Shown piece by piece: positions 37,547-47,900 of a DNA stretch of 64,000 nt. The translations under genes and the position numbers were made by a program. Origin of the DNA: Prevotella sp. (lineage in GTDB: Bacteria > Bacteroidota > Bacteroidia > Bacteroidales > Bacteroidaceae). Location: the NCBI GenBank assembly GCA_022511075.1, contig JAFLSE010000005.1, positions 1 to 64,000 on the forward strand. Reading direction: 5' to 3'. How positions within the stretch are numbered: position 1 is the first letter of the stretch; every line of letters begins with the position of its first letter. Below the pieces are notes generated by a model that made no database searches, was not told the DNA's origin, and saw only the letters and a program-made list of their open reading frames with translations.

Positions 37547-38731
37547 GTGAAACATTTTGAAAAGTTTTTTAGTATTAGATGTGTGGTATTTTTAACACTG
37601 CTTATGTGTTTTGCCACATTTGCCCATTCACAGGATTCTACGGCTGTGGCAGACAACGACTCTATAGAAGTCAGCCTGCTCACCTGCCAACCGCATAACG
37701 AGGTGTACAGCCTGTATGGACACACAGCCATACGCTACCACAATATGAAAACCGGGGAAGACTTGGCTTTCAACTATGGTATATTCAGTTTCAAGAAACC
37801 TTATTTTGTCTTGCGCTTTATGTTTGGCAAGACCGACTATGAACTTGGTGTCATACCTTTCGAAGCATTCAAGCACGAATATGAACGTTTCGGTAGTATG
37901 GTTACGGAACAAGTGTTGAACCTCACCACACAGGAAAAGCAGAAACTGTGGGATGCCCTGCGAGAAAACGCACTGCCGTGGAACAAAATATATAGATACA
38001 ACTTCTTCTACAACAACTGCACCACAAAGGCACGCGACATAATTGTGGCGTGCATCGATGGCAAGGTTATGTACGAGGAACACCCCGAATATGCTCCATC
38101 GTTTAGGGAAATGATACATTCCTGCACAGCATCTCATCCATGGGCGGCACTTGGCAACGACCTGTGCTTGGGGGTAAAGGCTGACTTGCCAACGACTATA
38201 GGAGACCAGCAATTCCTGCCTGTCAACACTATGCAAGATTTCGCTTTGGCGCAAATCTATGTCAACGGCACGTATCGTCCGTTGGTGGAAAAGACGCGCA
38301 CCGTAGTGCCTCCCGGCATACAAGTTACAGAAAGAGAATTTATTTTAAGTCCTACGGAATGTGCCGTGGCATTGCTCTTGGTGAGTTTAGTGATACTGAT
38401 GTTCGAATATAAGCGCAAAAAGACATTCCTATGGTGGGACATCGTTCTTATGCTTGCTGACGGATTGGCAGGAATTGTCGTTTTGGCACTTTTCTTCTCC
38501 GAACACCCCACGACAAGCACAAACTTACAGATTTTTCTGTTCAATCCTATACCTATTATATATATATATAGCGTTTGTAAAGGCAAAAAGACCTATTGGA
38601 ACATATCTCTCGCTATGCTGATATGTTTCTTCATAGGCGACATTTGGCAGGATTATGCCGAAGGAACTGAGATTTTGGCATTATGTTTGCTTACAAGATG
38701 TTGGAGCAATAAATTCATTGGAAAGAAATGA
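37547..38731 (+). CDS. DUF4105 membrane protein (Lnb-like)
   Basis: A 394-residue protein starting at GTG. A signal peptide (about 1-29) is followed by a periplasmic DUF4105/Lnb N-terminal domain, recognised by LLTCQPHNEVYSLYGHTAIR and RYNFFYNNCTTKARDII. These contain a conserved His and Cys that suggest a papain-like (NlpC/P60-related) fold. The C-terminal part has about four or five membrane helices. Lnb-like proteins act on lipoprotein acylation in some Firmicutes, but that is not established here. It overlaps the next gene by 4 nt, linking it to the phosphatase-fold gene and secA. Confidence 0.85.
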   Translation: MKHFEKFFSIRCVVFLTLLMCFATFAHSQDSTAVADNDSIEVSLLTCQPHNEVYSLYGHTAIRYHNMKTGEDLAFNYGIFSFKKPYFVLRFMFGKTDYELGVIPFEAFKHEYERFGSMVTEQVLNLTTQEKQKLWDALRENALPWNKIYRYNFFYNNCTTKARDIIVACIDGKVMYEEHPEYAPSFREMIHSCTASHPWAALGNDLCLGVKADLPTTIGDQQFLPVNTMQDFALAQIYVNGTYRPLVEKTRTVVPPGIQVTEREFILSPTECAVALLLVSLVILMFEYKRKKTFLWWDIVLMLADGLAGIVVLALFFSEHPTTSTNLQIFLFNPIPIIYIYSVCKGKKTYWNISLAMLICFFIGDIWQDYAEGTEILALCLLTRCWSNKFIGKK

Positions 38732-40293
38732 AGCATAGATACATACAGCAACTGACCCTGCTTGCCACGTTAGCAACGGCACTTAACATAAGTGCCCAGC
38801 AAGCACCAAGGCTCGTGGTAAACATCATAATAGACCAGTTGCGCACAGACTATATGCAGGCATTTTCGCCGCTCTACGGCAGCAACGGCTTCAAACGTTT
38901 GCTAAATCAAGGGCTTGTCTATCAAAACGGCTATTATCCTTTTGCTCCAATAGACAGGGCTTCAGCCACAGCTGCGATATCGTCGGGCACAACGCCATAC
39001 TACAATGGAGTGGTGGGGAGAAGATGGCTCAACCGAGAAACGCTGCGCCCTATATTCTGCGTTGACGACAAGCAGTTCAAGGGCATATTTACCGATGATT
39101 GCTCATCTGCCGTAAACATAAAGGTGTCTACCATAGGCGATGAACTGAAAATGGCATCGCTTGGCAAGTCTATAATATATTCCATTGCACCCGAACGCGA
39201 TGCAGCGATAATGCTTGCCGGACACGCAGCCGACGCTGCAATATGGATAGACGATGTAACGGGCTTTTGGTGCTCTTCAACCTATTACCAAGCACAGGCA
39301 CCGGAATGGCTTGCAGAATACAACAAAAGCAAGGCGCTGATAGACAGTCGCAGGAACACATGGCAGCCATACAGTGAGAAGTCGGGCAGCACCTCATATT
39401 TTATGGGTGGCGGTATGCAAAAGCCATTTAACCACAAGTTTTCTGGCGAAAACCAGTACCGTACGTTCAAGACCAGCGGTTTGGTAAACGAGGCTGTAAC
39501 CGACATTGCCACGAAATGTGTCACTTCTGCATCTATGGGCATAGACCCAATTACCGATATTCTCTACGTTACTTATTATGCAGGAAAGTTTGACCACCGT
39601 CCTTTGGCGGAATGTCAAATGGAACTGCAAGACACTTACCTGAGACTTGACAACGAGATAGATAAACTCATATCGAACATTCAGCGTAAGATTGGTGAGA
39701 ATAACGTAATGTTTGTCGTGACTGCCACAGGATATGGCGAGGAAGAGACAAACGACTACGGGCAGTATCGCATACCAACGGGCACATTTTATATGAACCG
39801 CGCCACCAACCTGCTCAACATGTATTTCGGTGCTATCTGGGGGCAGGGCAATTATGTAGACACAGCCTTTGGACAGCAGATATATCTTAACCACAAGCTA
39901 CTTGAGAAACAGCGTATAAGCCTCGGTGATGCCACGCATCGTGCACAGGAGTTCCTGATGCAGATGTCGGGTGTGCGCAATGTCTATACGGCACAGCAAC
40001 TGCAACAGAGCAGCAATGAAAACTTTGTAAGAACCCGCAATTTCTTCAATGTAGAAAACAGCGGCGACATTCTCATCGAAGTTGCACCGGGGTGGCGCTC
40101 AATCAACGAGGACACAATGGAAAGTTCTGTGTCTATTGCGTCTTTCATACAATTCCCGATAATATTCTTTGGTGCAAACGTGGCTGGCGGAACAATAACA
40201 CTGCCAACATCGGTTGACCGCATAGCACCCACAATAAGCCGTGCCATACGTATAAGGGCGCCAAACGCCTGTTCTTCAGAACCTTTGTTCTAA
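38728..40293 (+). CDS. Alkaline-phosphatase-fold protein, apparently without catalytic site
   Basis: A 521-residue exported protein (signal peptide about 1-23) of the PafA/type I phosphodiesterase group. The first metal-binding Asp is present in NIIIDQLRTDY, and DTYLRLD is recognisable. Other expected residues are changed. The nucleophile region is PIDRASATAAISSG where family members read like TxTAPGHAT. KFDHRPL replaces a DxxGH metal site, TATGYGEE replaces the (S/A)DHG metal site, and SSVSIAS stands where a late (T)HGSP motif is expected. Alignment is from memory. A structural or binding role is therefore likely (inference). Confidence 0.75.
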   Translation: MKHRYIQQLTLLATLATALNISAQQAPRLVVNIIIDQLRTDYMQAFSPLYGSNGFKRLLNQGLVYQNGYYPFAPIDRASATAAISSGTTPYYNGVVGRRWLNRETLRPIFCVDDKQFKGIFTDDCSSAVNIKVSTIGDELKMASLGKSIIYSIAPERDAAIMLAGHAADAAIWIDDVTGFWCSSTYYQAQAPEWLAEYNKSKALIDSRRNTWQPYSEKSGSTSYFMGGGMQKPFNHKFSGENQYRTFKTSGLVNEAVTDIATKCVTSASMGIDPITDILYVTYYAGKFDHRPLAECQMELQDTYLRLDNEIDKLISNIQRKIGENNVMFVVTATGYGEEETNDYGQYRIPTGTFYMNRATNLLNMYFGAIWGQGNYVDTAFGQQIYLNHKLLEKQRISLGDATHRAQEFLMQMSGVRNVYTAQQLQQSSNENFVRTRNFFNVENSGDILIEVAPGWRSINEDTMESSVSIASFIQFPIIFFGANVAGGTITLPTSVDRIAPTISRAIRIRAPNACSSEPLF

Positions 40294-40385
40294 GGCACAC
40301 AGGCAACATGGGCATTATTAGCCTATTTTACCAGTGCCTTTTGACAAATATTCTGACTTTTATGCAATATTACAATTATTTTTTG

Positions 40386-40393
40386 TAATTTTG
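40386..40393 (+). promoter_or_regulatory. Candidate -7 element of secA
   Basis: TAATTTTG about 58 nt before the secA ATG. No TTTG at the expected distance, so this is only moderately supported. The 157-nt gap before secA holds nothing else clear, although AAGGCAC and GTGCCTT (about 40294 and 40334) could pair as a loose terminator of the upstream gene. Confidence 0.45.
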
Positions 40394-40450
40394 CACCGTA
40401 TTTTGCGTATATGCGCTTTACACACAACATAGAAACAAAAAATATTATAT

Positions 40451-43400
40451 ATGAATTTCACAAATTTATTGAAATCATTGTTCGGCGACAAATCATCGCG
40501 TGACATGAAATTAATTCAGCCTTTGGTGGAAAAGGCAAAGGCACAAACCCCTTCAGTAGAGGTTTTGGATAATGACGCACTACGCGCCCGTGTTCAGGAA
40601 ATAAGGAAAAACATACAAGAATCGGCAAAGGAACAGAAAGCAAAGATTGCCGAACTGAAAGCAACAATAGAGGACACTCCGATAGACGAGCGTGCCGAGA
40701 TATTTGCCCAAATAGACAAGTTGGACAAAGAGGCACTCGAAATCTATGAGGTTGCACTCAACGAGGCTATGCCCGAGGTTTTTGCTATTGTGAAAGAAAC
40801 AGCAAAACGTTTCGCTACCAATGAGGAGACAATAGTAACAGCCAACGACTTCGACCGTATGTTGGCTGCAAATCCTGCCAACGACTTTGTGACGATAGAC
40901 GGCGACAAGGCGCTTTACCACAACCACTGGACAGCAGGAGGCAACGACCTCAAATGGGAAATGATACACTACGACGTGCAGTTGTTCGGTGGCTGCGTGT
41001 TGCATCAAGGAAAGATTGCCGAAATGGCAACTGGTGAGGGTAAGACCCTCGTGGCAACGCTCCCCGTGTTCCTCAACGCACTTACAGGCAACGGTGTTCA
41101 TGTGGTTACAGTGAACGACTACCTTGCAAAGCGTGACTCCGAATGGATGGGGCCGCTCTACATGTTCCACGGACTTTCGGTGGATTGCATCGACAAGCAT
41201 CAGCCCAACTCCGAGGCTCGTCGCAAGGCTTATCAGGCAGATATCACTTTCGGAACAAACAACGAGTTTGGTTTTGACTATCTGCGCGACAATATGGCAA
41301 CATCGCCTGCCGACCTTGTACAGCGTTCACACAATTATGCAATTGTGGACGAGGTTGACTCGGTGCTCATCGACGATGCCCGCACTCCGCTCATTATATC
41401 CGGTCCTGTGCCAAAGGGTGACGACCAGATGTTTGAGGAATACCAGCCATTGGTAGAAAAGATTGTGAACGTACAGCGTCAACTTGCAACGCAATATCTT
41501 GCCGAGGCAAAGCAGAAAATCACGGAAGGACAAAAGACCAACGACAAGAAACTGCTCGACGAAGGTTTCCTGTCTCTCTACCGTTCACACAAGGCGCTGC
41601 CAAAGAACAAGGCACTCATCAAGTATCTCTCCGAGGAAGGAATAAAGGCAGGAATGCTCAAGACCGAGGAGATTTACATGGAGAACAACAACCGCCGCAT
41701 GCCAGAGTGCGTAGAACCTCTATATTTCGTTGTCGACGAGAAACTCAACTCATGCGACCTTACCGACAAGGGTACGGCTTGGTTGGCAAAAGAAGTGAAC
41801 GATGCCGAACTATTCGTATTGCCCGACATAGCATCACAACTTTCCGAACTTGAAACACGTCATGACCTGAGCGACGAAGAACGCCTTGAGCAAAAAGATG
41901 CCATGCTCAATCACTACGGCATACAGAGCGAACGAGTACACACGTTGCAGCAACTCTTGAAAGCATACACAATGTTCAACAAGGACGACGAGTATGTGGT
42001 TATCGATGGCGAAGTAAAGATTGTCGATGAGCAGACTGGTCGTATTATGGAAGGTCGCCGTTGGAGCGACGGACTGCACCAGGCTGTTGAGGCAAAGGAG
42101 CACGTTAAGGTTGAGGCTGCCACGCAGACTTTCGCAACAATTACGCTGCAAAACTATTTCCGTATGTATCACAAGTTGGCAGGTATGACCGGTACGGCAT
42201 CTACTGAGTCTGGTGAGTTCTGGGACATCTATAAACTCGATGTTGTGGAGATTCCTACCAATCGTCCAGTAGCGCGTAAGGATATGGACGACCGCGTCTA
42301 CAAGACTGCACGCGAAAAATACAAGGCGGTAATAGAAGAAATAGAACTTATGCGTAACAATGGCAGACCTGTGCTTGTTGGTACTACATCGGTGGAAATT
42401 TCCGAGATGCTTTCCAAGATGCTCAGCATGCGCAAGATACCTCATCAGGTGCTTAACGCAAAGTTGCACCAAAAAGAGGCAGACATCGTGGCACTTGCAG
42501 GTCAGAGCAACTTGGGTAAGGTCACAATAGAAGATGCCGACGGTAACAGGCACGAAGAAGAGCGTATGCTCGGAGCCGTTACCATTGCCACCAATATGGC
42601 AGGTCGTGGTACCGACATCAAACTCTCCCCAGAGGTTAAGGCTGCCGGCGGTCTTGCTATCATTGGTACGGAGCGCCACGAAAGTCGTCGTGTTGACCGT
42701 CAGTTGCGTGGTCGTGCCGGTCGTCAGGGAGATCCAGGTTCTTCAGTGTTCTTCGTTTCACTCGAAGACAAGTTGATGCGTTTGTTTGCTTCCGAACGAA
42801 TTGCTGCCGTAATGGACCGTCTCGGTTTCAAGGAGGGCGAGATGATTGAGAGCAGCATGATTAGCAAAAGCATCGAGCGTGCACAGCGCAAGGTGGAAGA
42901 AAACCATTTCGGTGTACGTAAGCGTCTGCTTGAATACGACGATGTGATGAACAAGCAGCGTACCGTTGTCTACGAAAAGCGTCGCCACGCACTCATGGGA
43001 GAGCGCATAGGTATGGACATTGCAAACATCCTGTGGGACAGGGTTGTGAACATAATCGAGAACAACGACTACCAAGGCTGCAAAGAGGAGTTCATCCACA
43101 TATTTGCTATGGAAGTACCATTCACGGAGGAGGAATTCATCAATGCCAAGCGCGACCAACTCCACGAAGATGTGTTCCAAAAGGTTATGCAGGCATTCAA
43201 CCGCAAGACGGAGCGCATACAGCAGGTGGCACAGCCTGTAATCAATGGTGTTTACGAGAATCAGGGCGCTATCTATGAACGTATCATGGTGCCTATCACC
43301 GACGGCAGGCGCATGTACAATATTCCTTGCAACCTGAAAGAGGCTTACGACACACAAGCTAAGTCGGTGGTAAAGGAATTTGAGAAAGCCATTATGCTGC

Positions 43401-43849
43401 ACCTCATTGATGAGGCGTGGAAAGAGAACTTGCGCGAACTTGACGAGTTGAAGCACAGTGTGCAGAATGCAAGTTACGAGCAGAAAGACCCGTTGCTCAT
43501 ATTCAAGTTGGAGAGTGCCAAGTTGTTCGACTCAATGGTAAACACCATGTACAACCGCATTACCACAATCCTTATGCGCAGCAGCATACCAGAATTGCAG
43601 CAGGCACCACAGGAGGCACCGGCAGAGGAACCTCGCCAACAGCAGCAGTATGTTGAGAGCCGTCAGGAGGTGAAGGAAGAACGACTTACCGACCCTAACC
43701 AACAAGCAGCCGCTGCCCACGATACACGTGCAACCGCTCCGCAGCGCACGCAACCTGTCATCAAGGATAAGATGCCAGGACGCAACGAACCTTGCCCATG
43801 CGGCAGCGGCAAGAAGTTCAAGAACTGCCACGGCAAGGGTTTAGTATAA
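40451..43849 (+). CDS. secA: Preprotein translocase ATPase SecA
   Basis: The 1132-residue motor that drives proteins through SecYEG. Walker A MATGEGKT lies at 192-199, VNDYLAKRD and [15 protein letters not shown] follow, and the DEAD-like site is [10 protein letters not shown]. The second motor domain shows [12 protein letters not shown] and [20 protein letters not shown]. The C-terminus carries the zinc knuckle [20 protein letters not shown], used for SecB or lipid contact. It is longer than E. coli SecA (901), with insertions in the N-terminal region usual in Bacteroidetes and a Gln/Glu-rich linker before the zinc end. Confidence 0.97.
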   Translation: MNFTNLLKSLFGDKSSRDMKLIQPLVEKAKAQTPSVEVLDNDALRARVQEIRKNIQESAKEQKAKIAELKATIEDTPIDERAEIFAQIDKLDKEALEIYEVALNEAMPEVFAIVKETAKRFATNEETIVTANDFDRMLAANPANDFVTIDGDKALYHNHWTAGGNDLKWEMIHYDVQLFGGCVLHQGKIAEMATGEGKTLVATLPVFLNALTGNGVHVVTVNDYLAKRDSEWMGPLYMFHGLSVDCIDKHQPNSEARRKAYQADITFGTNNEFGFDYLRDNMATSPADLVQRSHNYAIVDEVDSVLIDDARTPLIISGPVPKGDDQMFEEYQPLVEKIVNVQRQLATQYLAEAKQKITEGQKTNDKKLLDEGFLSLYRSHKALPKNKALIKYLSEEGIKAGMLKTEEIYMENNNRRMPECVEPLYFVVDEKLNSCDLTDKGTAWLAKEVNDAELFVLPDIASQLSELETRHDLSDEERLEQKDAMLNHYGIQSERVHTLQQLLKAYTMFNKDDEYVVIDGEVKIVDEQTGRIMEGRRWSDGLHQAVEAKEHVKVEAATQTFATITLQNYFRMYHKLAGMTGTASTESGEFWDIYKLDVVEIPTNRPVARKDMDDRVYKTAREKYKAVIEEIELMRNNGRPVLVGTTSVEISEMLSKMLSMRKIPHQVLNAKLHQKEADIVALAGQSNLGKVTIEDADGNRHEEERMLGAVTIATNMAGRGTDIKLSPEVKAAGGLAIIGTERHESRRVDRQLRGRAGRQGDPGSSVFFVSLEDKLMRLFASERIAAVMDRLGFKEGEMIESSMISKSIERAQRKVEENHFGVRKRLLEYDDVMNKQRTVVYEKRRHALMGERIGMDIANILWDRVVNIIENNDYQGCKEEFIHIFAMEVPFTEEEFINAKRDQLHEDVFQKVMQAFNRKTERIQQVAQPVINGVYENQGAIYERIMVPITDGRRMYNIPCNLKEAYDTQAKSVVKEFEKAIMLHLIDEAWKENLRELDELKHSVQNASYEQKDPLLIFKLESAKLFDSMVNTMYNRITTILMRSSIPELQQAPQEAPAEEPRQQQQYVESRQEVKEERLTDPNQQAAAAHDTRATAPQRTQPVIKDKMPGRNEPCPCGSGKKFKNCHGKGLV

Positions 43850-43871
43850 ATTGAATAAGTGATTTGATATT

Positions 43872-44576
43872 ATGATTTGCGTAAACAATATAAAAAAGTC
43901 GTTCGGCACAAAAGTTGCCTGCGACATTCAGTCTTTGCAAATCAACAAAGGTGAGATAATTGGTCTTGTCGGCAACAATGGTGCCGGCAAGACCACTCTT
44001 TTCCGCCTTATGCTCGACCTTCTCAAGCCCGACAGCGGAGAAGTTTTGCTAAAAGGAATAAATGTAAGGGAGAGTGAGGAATGGAAGAATTTCATTGGGG
44101 CATACATCAATGAGCAATTTCTCATTGATTACCTCACCGCCAACGAATATTTCGAGTTGCTCGCCAAGATTACGGGAATAAGCAAAGAGCAACTCGATTC
44201 ACACCTGCAAAAGTTCGAGGCGTTTGCCAATGGCGAATTGCTTGACAACGGCAAACTCATACGCAATATGTCGGCAGGAAACAAGCAGAAGGTCGGCATC
44301 ATCAGCGCCCTGATAAACAATCCAGAGATTGTAATCCTCGACGAGCCTTTCAATTTCCTTGACCCTCGCAGTCAAAACCTCATGAAAGCCATCTTGCAGG
44401 AATACAATAGCGAACATGGTACAACCATCATCGTGAGCAGCCACAATCTCACGCACACCATTGATATCTCAACACGCATACTTCTTCTTGAGAATGGCGT
44501 GGTGATAAAGGATTACAACAAGCAAGATAACTGGGATTTGCAGGAATTGGAGAACTATTTCTCAACTCCCATTTAA
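43872..44576 (+). CDS. ABC transporter ATP-binding protein without adjacent permease
   Basis: A 234-residue single nucleotide-binding domain. Walker A is GNNGAGKTT near 35-43, the signature is MSAGNKQKVG (near 134-143), and Walker B is IVILDEPFNFLDP, followed by the switch His in SSHN. The closest pattern is the multidrug/bacteriocin-type (CcmA-like) group, whose permease is normally encoded next to it. Here the next 400 nt are non-coding and AT-rich and the next gene is gltB, so the partner is missing or elsewhere. It follows secA by 22 nt. Confidence 0.88.
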   Translation: MICVNNIKKSFGTKVACDIQSLQINKGEIIGLVGNNGAGKTTLFRLMLDLLKPDSGEVLLKGINVRESEEWKNFIGAYINEQFLIDYLTANEYFELLAKITGISKEQLDSHLQKFEAFANGELLDNGKLIRNMSAGNKQKVGIISALINNPEIVILDEPFNFLDPRSQNLMKAILQEYNSEHGTTIIVSSHNLTHTIDISTRILLLENGVVIKDYNKQDNWDLQELENYFSTPI

Positions 44577-44900
44577 AATTGGCAACTACGTACAATTTGA
44601 CCACAGCACACAAAACCGTATAAATACACACCGCTTATGTATATAAATGAAAAATGAGTAGCCTCGTCTAACTCTTTTTTCTGTAATCATATATTATTTC
44701 CATTTAAAAGTAAACTTTGGTCAAATGTATATAATTGTCCTAATTTTTATTATATCACAATTGTTTTGCTATATACTAAAATAAATTCTATCTTTTTATA
44801 TCTTATTTTAAAATACAGTAAATAACCTGTTTTATATTTTGATTTGAAACATAAATAAGACAAATGCTTTCAGATTGAAAGTTTGTTTCAAAAAGTAGGT
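44577..44900. other. AT-rich intergenic stretch with small inverted repeats
   Basis: No gene seen. The sequence is very AT-rich. TTTGAAAC (44843-44850) and GTTTCAAA (44885-44892) are inverted copies. Between them CTTTCA GAT TGAAAG (44867-44881) is a further palindrome. They lie about 60-110 nt upstream of the gltB promoter and may be regulator sites (inference). Confidence 0.4.
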
Positions 44901-44937
44901 TTTATTAACACGAGTGTTGTGACATTGTGTTAATAAA
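44901..44937. promoter_or_regulatory. Perfect dyad, probable operator of gltB
   Basis: TTTATTAACAC (44901-44911) and GTGTTAATAAA (44927-44937) are perfect 11-bp inverted copies, 15 nt apart. The dyad ends 5 nt before the -7 element of gltB. Its centre is roughly 37 nt upstream of the expected transcription start, a place where an activator or repressor dimer commonly binds. The regulator is not identified. Confidence 0.6.
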
Positions 44938-44942
44938 ATTAG

Positions 44943-44950
44943 TAATTTTG
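44943..44950 (+). promoter_or_regulatory. -7 element of gltBD
   Basis: TAATTTTG about 29 nt upstream of the gltB ATG. No TTTG sits at the standard spacing; the position of a -33 box is taken by the dyad. That suggests the promoter depends on a regulator. Confidence 0.6.
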
Positions 44951-44978
44951 CAGCCAAAACGCAACTTGTTTTGCGAAA

Positions 44979-47900
44979 ATGATAAACTTAATGCAACAAA
45001 ATATGGGAAAAGGATTGTATAATGCAGAATACGAACACGATGCGTGCGGCGTGGGAATGGTGGTGAATATCCACGGTAACAAGAGCCACGAACTTGTTGA
45101 TAACGCCTTGAAGGTGTTGGAAAACATGCGGCATCGCGGTGCAGAGGGAGCAGACGGGCGCACGGGCGATGGTGCCGGAATAATGCTGCAGATACCTCAC
45201 GAGTTTATTCTGCTTCAGGGAATCCCAGTGCCGGAGAAGGGCAAATATGGCACGGGACTTGTGTTTTTGCCCAAAGACGAGGTGCAGCAGTCTGAGATTC
45301 TCTCCATAATGATAGAGGAAGTGGAGCGTGAGGGTCTCAGTCTGATGCACCTTCGCAATGTGCCTACAAACCCCGAATGCCTCGGTGCAAGCGCACTGAG
45401 CGTTGAGCCTGCCATAAAGCAGGTGTTCATCACGGGAGTGAGCGACGACAAAGTGCCTACATTTGAACGCACATTATATGTTATAAGGAAGAAGATAGAG
45501 AAGCGTGTGGACAACAAGGACTTCTATATCTGCTCGCTGTCGAGCAGGAACATCGTCTACAAGGGAATGTTGTCGAGTATGCAGGTGAGGTCGTATTTTC
45601 CTGACCTCACCAACAACTACTTCACGAGCGGATTGGCTCTCGTACACTCGCGATTCTCTACCAACACGTTCCCTACTTGGAGTCTTGCACAACCTTTCCG
45701 CCTGCTGGCGCACAACGGTGAGATAAACACCATACGAGGCAACCGCGGATGGATGCAGGCGAGAGAGAGCGTGCTCAACAGTGGCGCACTCGGCGACATA
45801 AAGCAGATAACGCCTATCGTGCAGAAGGGCATGAGCGATTCGGCAAGTCTCGACAACGTGTTTGAGTTCTTTGTGATGAGCGGACTGAGCCTGCCCCACG
45901 CCATGAGCCTTATGGTGCCGGAGAGTTTCAATGACAAAAATCCTATATCCGAAGACCTCAAGGCGTTCTACGAGTACCACTCCATTCTCATGGAGCCGTG
46001 GGACGGACCTGCGGCACTGCTTTTCAGCGATGGCAGGTTTGCCGGCGGAATGCTCGACCGCAACGGACTGCGCCCGGCACGATACACCATAACAAAGAAC
46101 GACACGATGGTGGTGGCGAGCGAAGTGGGAGTGATGGACTTCGAGCCGTCGGAAGTGGCAGAAAAGGGTAGGTTAGAGCCGGGAAAGATACTGCTTATAG
46201 ACACTCAGGAAGGAAAGATATACTACGACGGCGAGATTAAGGAAAAACTTGCAGGTGAGCATCCCTACCGCCAGTGGCTCAACACCAACCGCATACAACT
46301 TGAGAAACTGAAGAGCGGCAGGAAGGTTGTCAACGGCATTGACGACCTCGTGCGCAAGGAAGTGTTGTTCGGTTATGGCGAGGAAGATGTTGACGGCACG
46401 ATAGTGCCAATGGCAATCAACGGCGTTGAGCCTACAGCCGCTATGGGTAACGACACTCCGCTGGCTGTGCTTAGCGACAAGCCGCAGATATTCTTCAACT
46501 ATTTCCGTCAGCAGTTTGCACAGGTAACAAACCCTGCAATCGACTCAATCCGCGAGGAACTCGTGATGTCGCTCACGGAATACATCGGTCGTGTGGGCTC
46601 AGGCATTCTTCAGCCCGACGAGAACAACTGCAAGATGGTGCGCCTGCCGCATCCGATACTCAACAACACGCAATTAGACATTCTGTGCAACATTCGCTAC
46701 AAGGGCTTCAACACCGTGAAACTGCCAATTCTCTTTGAATGCGAAAAAGGCGAGGCAGGATTGCGCGAGGCATTGGACGAACTATGCAAGAAGGCTGCAC
46801 AGAGCGTTGACGAAGGCTTCAACTACATAATACTTACCGACCGCGATGTTGACGAGCGCCATGCCGCCATTCCGTCGCTGCTGGCGGTGAGTGCCGTGCA
46901 CCACTATCTCATATCCGTGGGCAAGCGCGTGCAGACGGCATTGATTGTGGAAAGCGGCGAGATACGCGAAACCATGCACGCCGCACTGCTCTTGGGCTAC
47001 GGTGCGTCGGCAATATGCCCGTACATGACATTCGCCATCCTCGACGACCTTGTAAGGCGCGGCAAGATACAGGAGGACTACGGCACTGCCGAGAAGAACT
47101 ATATAAAGGCGGTGAAGAAAGGTTTGTTTAAGATTATGGCGAAGATGGGTATCTCCACCATTCGCTCCTACCGCGGCGCAAAGATATTCGAGAGCATTGG
47201 ACTGTCGGAAAGCCTGCTGAAAAACTATTTCGGCACGGAGACATCTACCATTGGCGGCATAGGTCTTGAAACGATAGCCGCCGATGCGATACGCCTACAC
47301 GACAATGCCTTCTCAAAGAAACTGAATACCGATTTCCTGCCAAACCTCGGACAGTTCCACTATCGCAAGGACGGAATACAACACGCATGGAATCCGGAGA
47401 CGATATCAAAGTTGCAGCTTGCTACGCGTCTGGGCGACTATGCCAAGTTCAAGGAATTCAGCAAGGCGGTTGACGAAAAGGAGTCGCCGATATTCATACG
47501 CGACTTCTTCGGCTTCAAGCGCAACCCGATATCAATAGACGAGGTAGAGCCGGCAGAGGAAATTGTAAAGCACTTTGTTGCAGGTGCGATGTCGTTTGGT
47601 GCGCTGTCGAAGGAGGCGCACGAGGCTATCTGCCTTGCCATGAATGCCATAGGCGCACGCAGTAACACTGGCGAGGGAGGCGAGGACAACGAGCGTTTCC
47701 ACTCTACCTTCGACGGCATATCGCTCTGCTCAAAGACAAAGCAGGTGGCATCGGGACGTTTCGGCGTTACTACGGAATATCTCGTGAATGCAGAGGAAAT
47801 ACAGATAAAGGTGGCACAGGGTGCAAAGCCGGGCGAGGGTGGACAACTTCCGGGATTCAAGGTGAATGAGATTATAGCCAAGACCCGCCACTCCATACCG

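Noticed and set aside
41834..42679. 281-residue minus-strand frame
   Set aside because: Antisense to the motor domains of secA.
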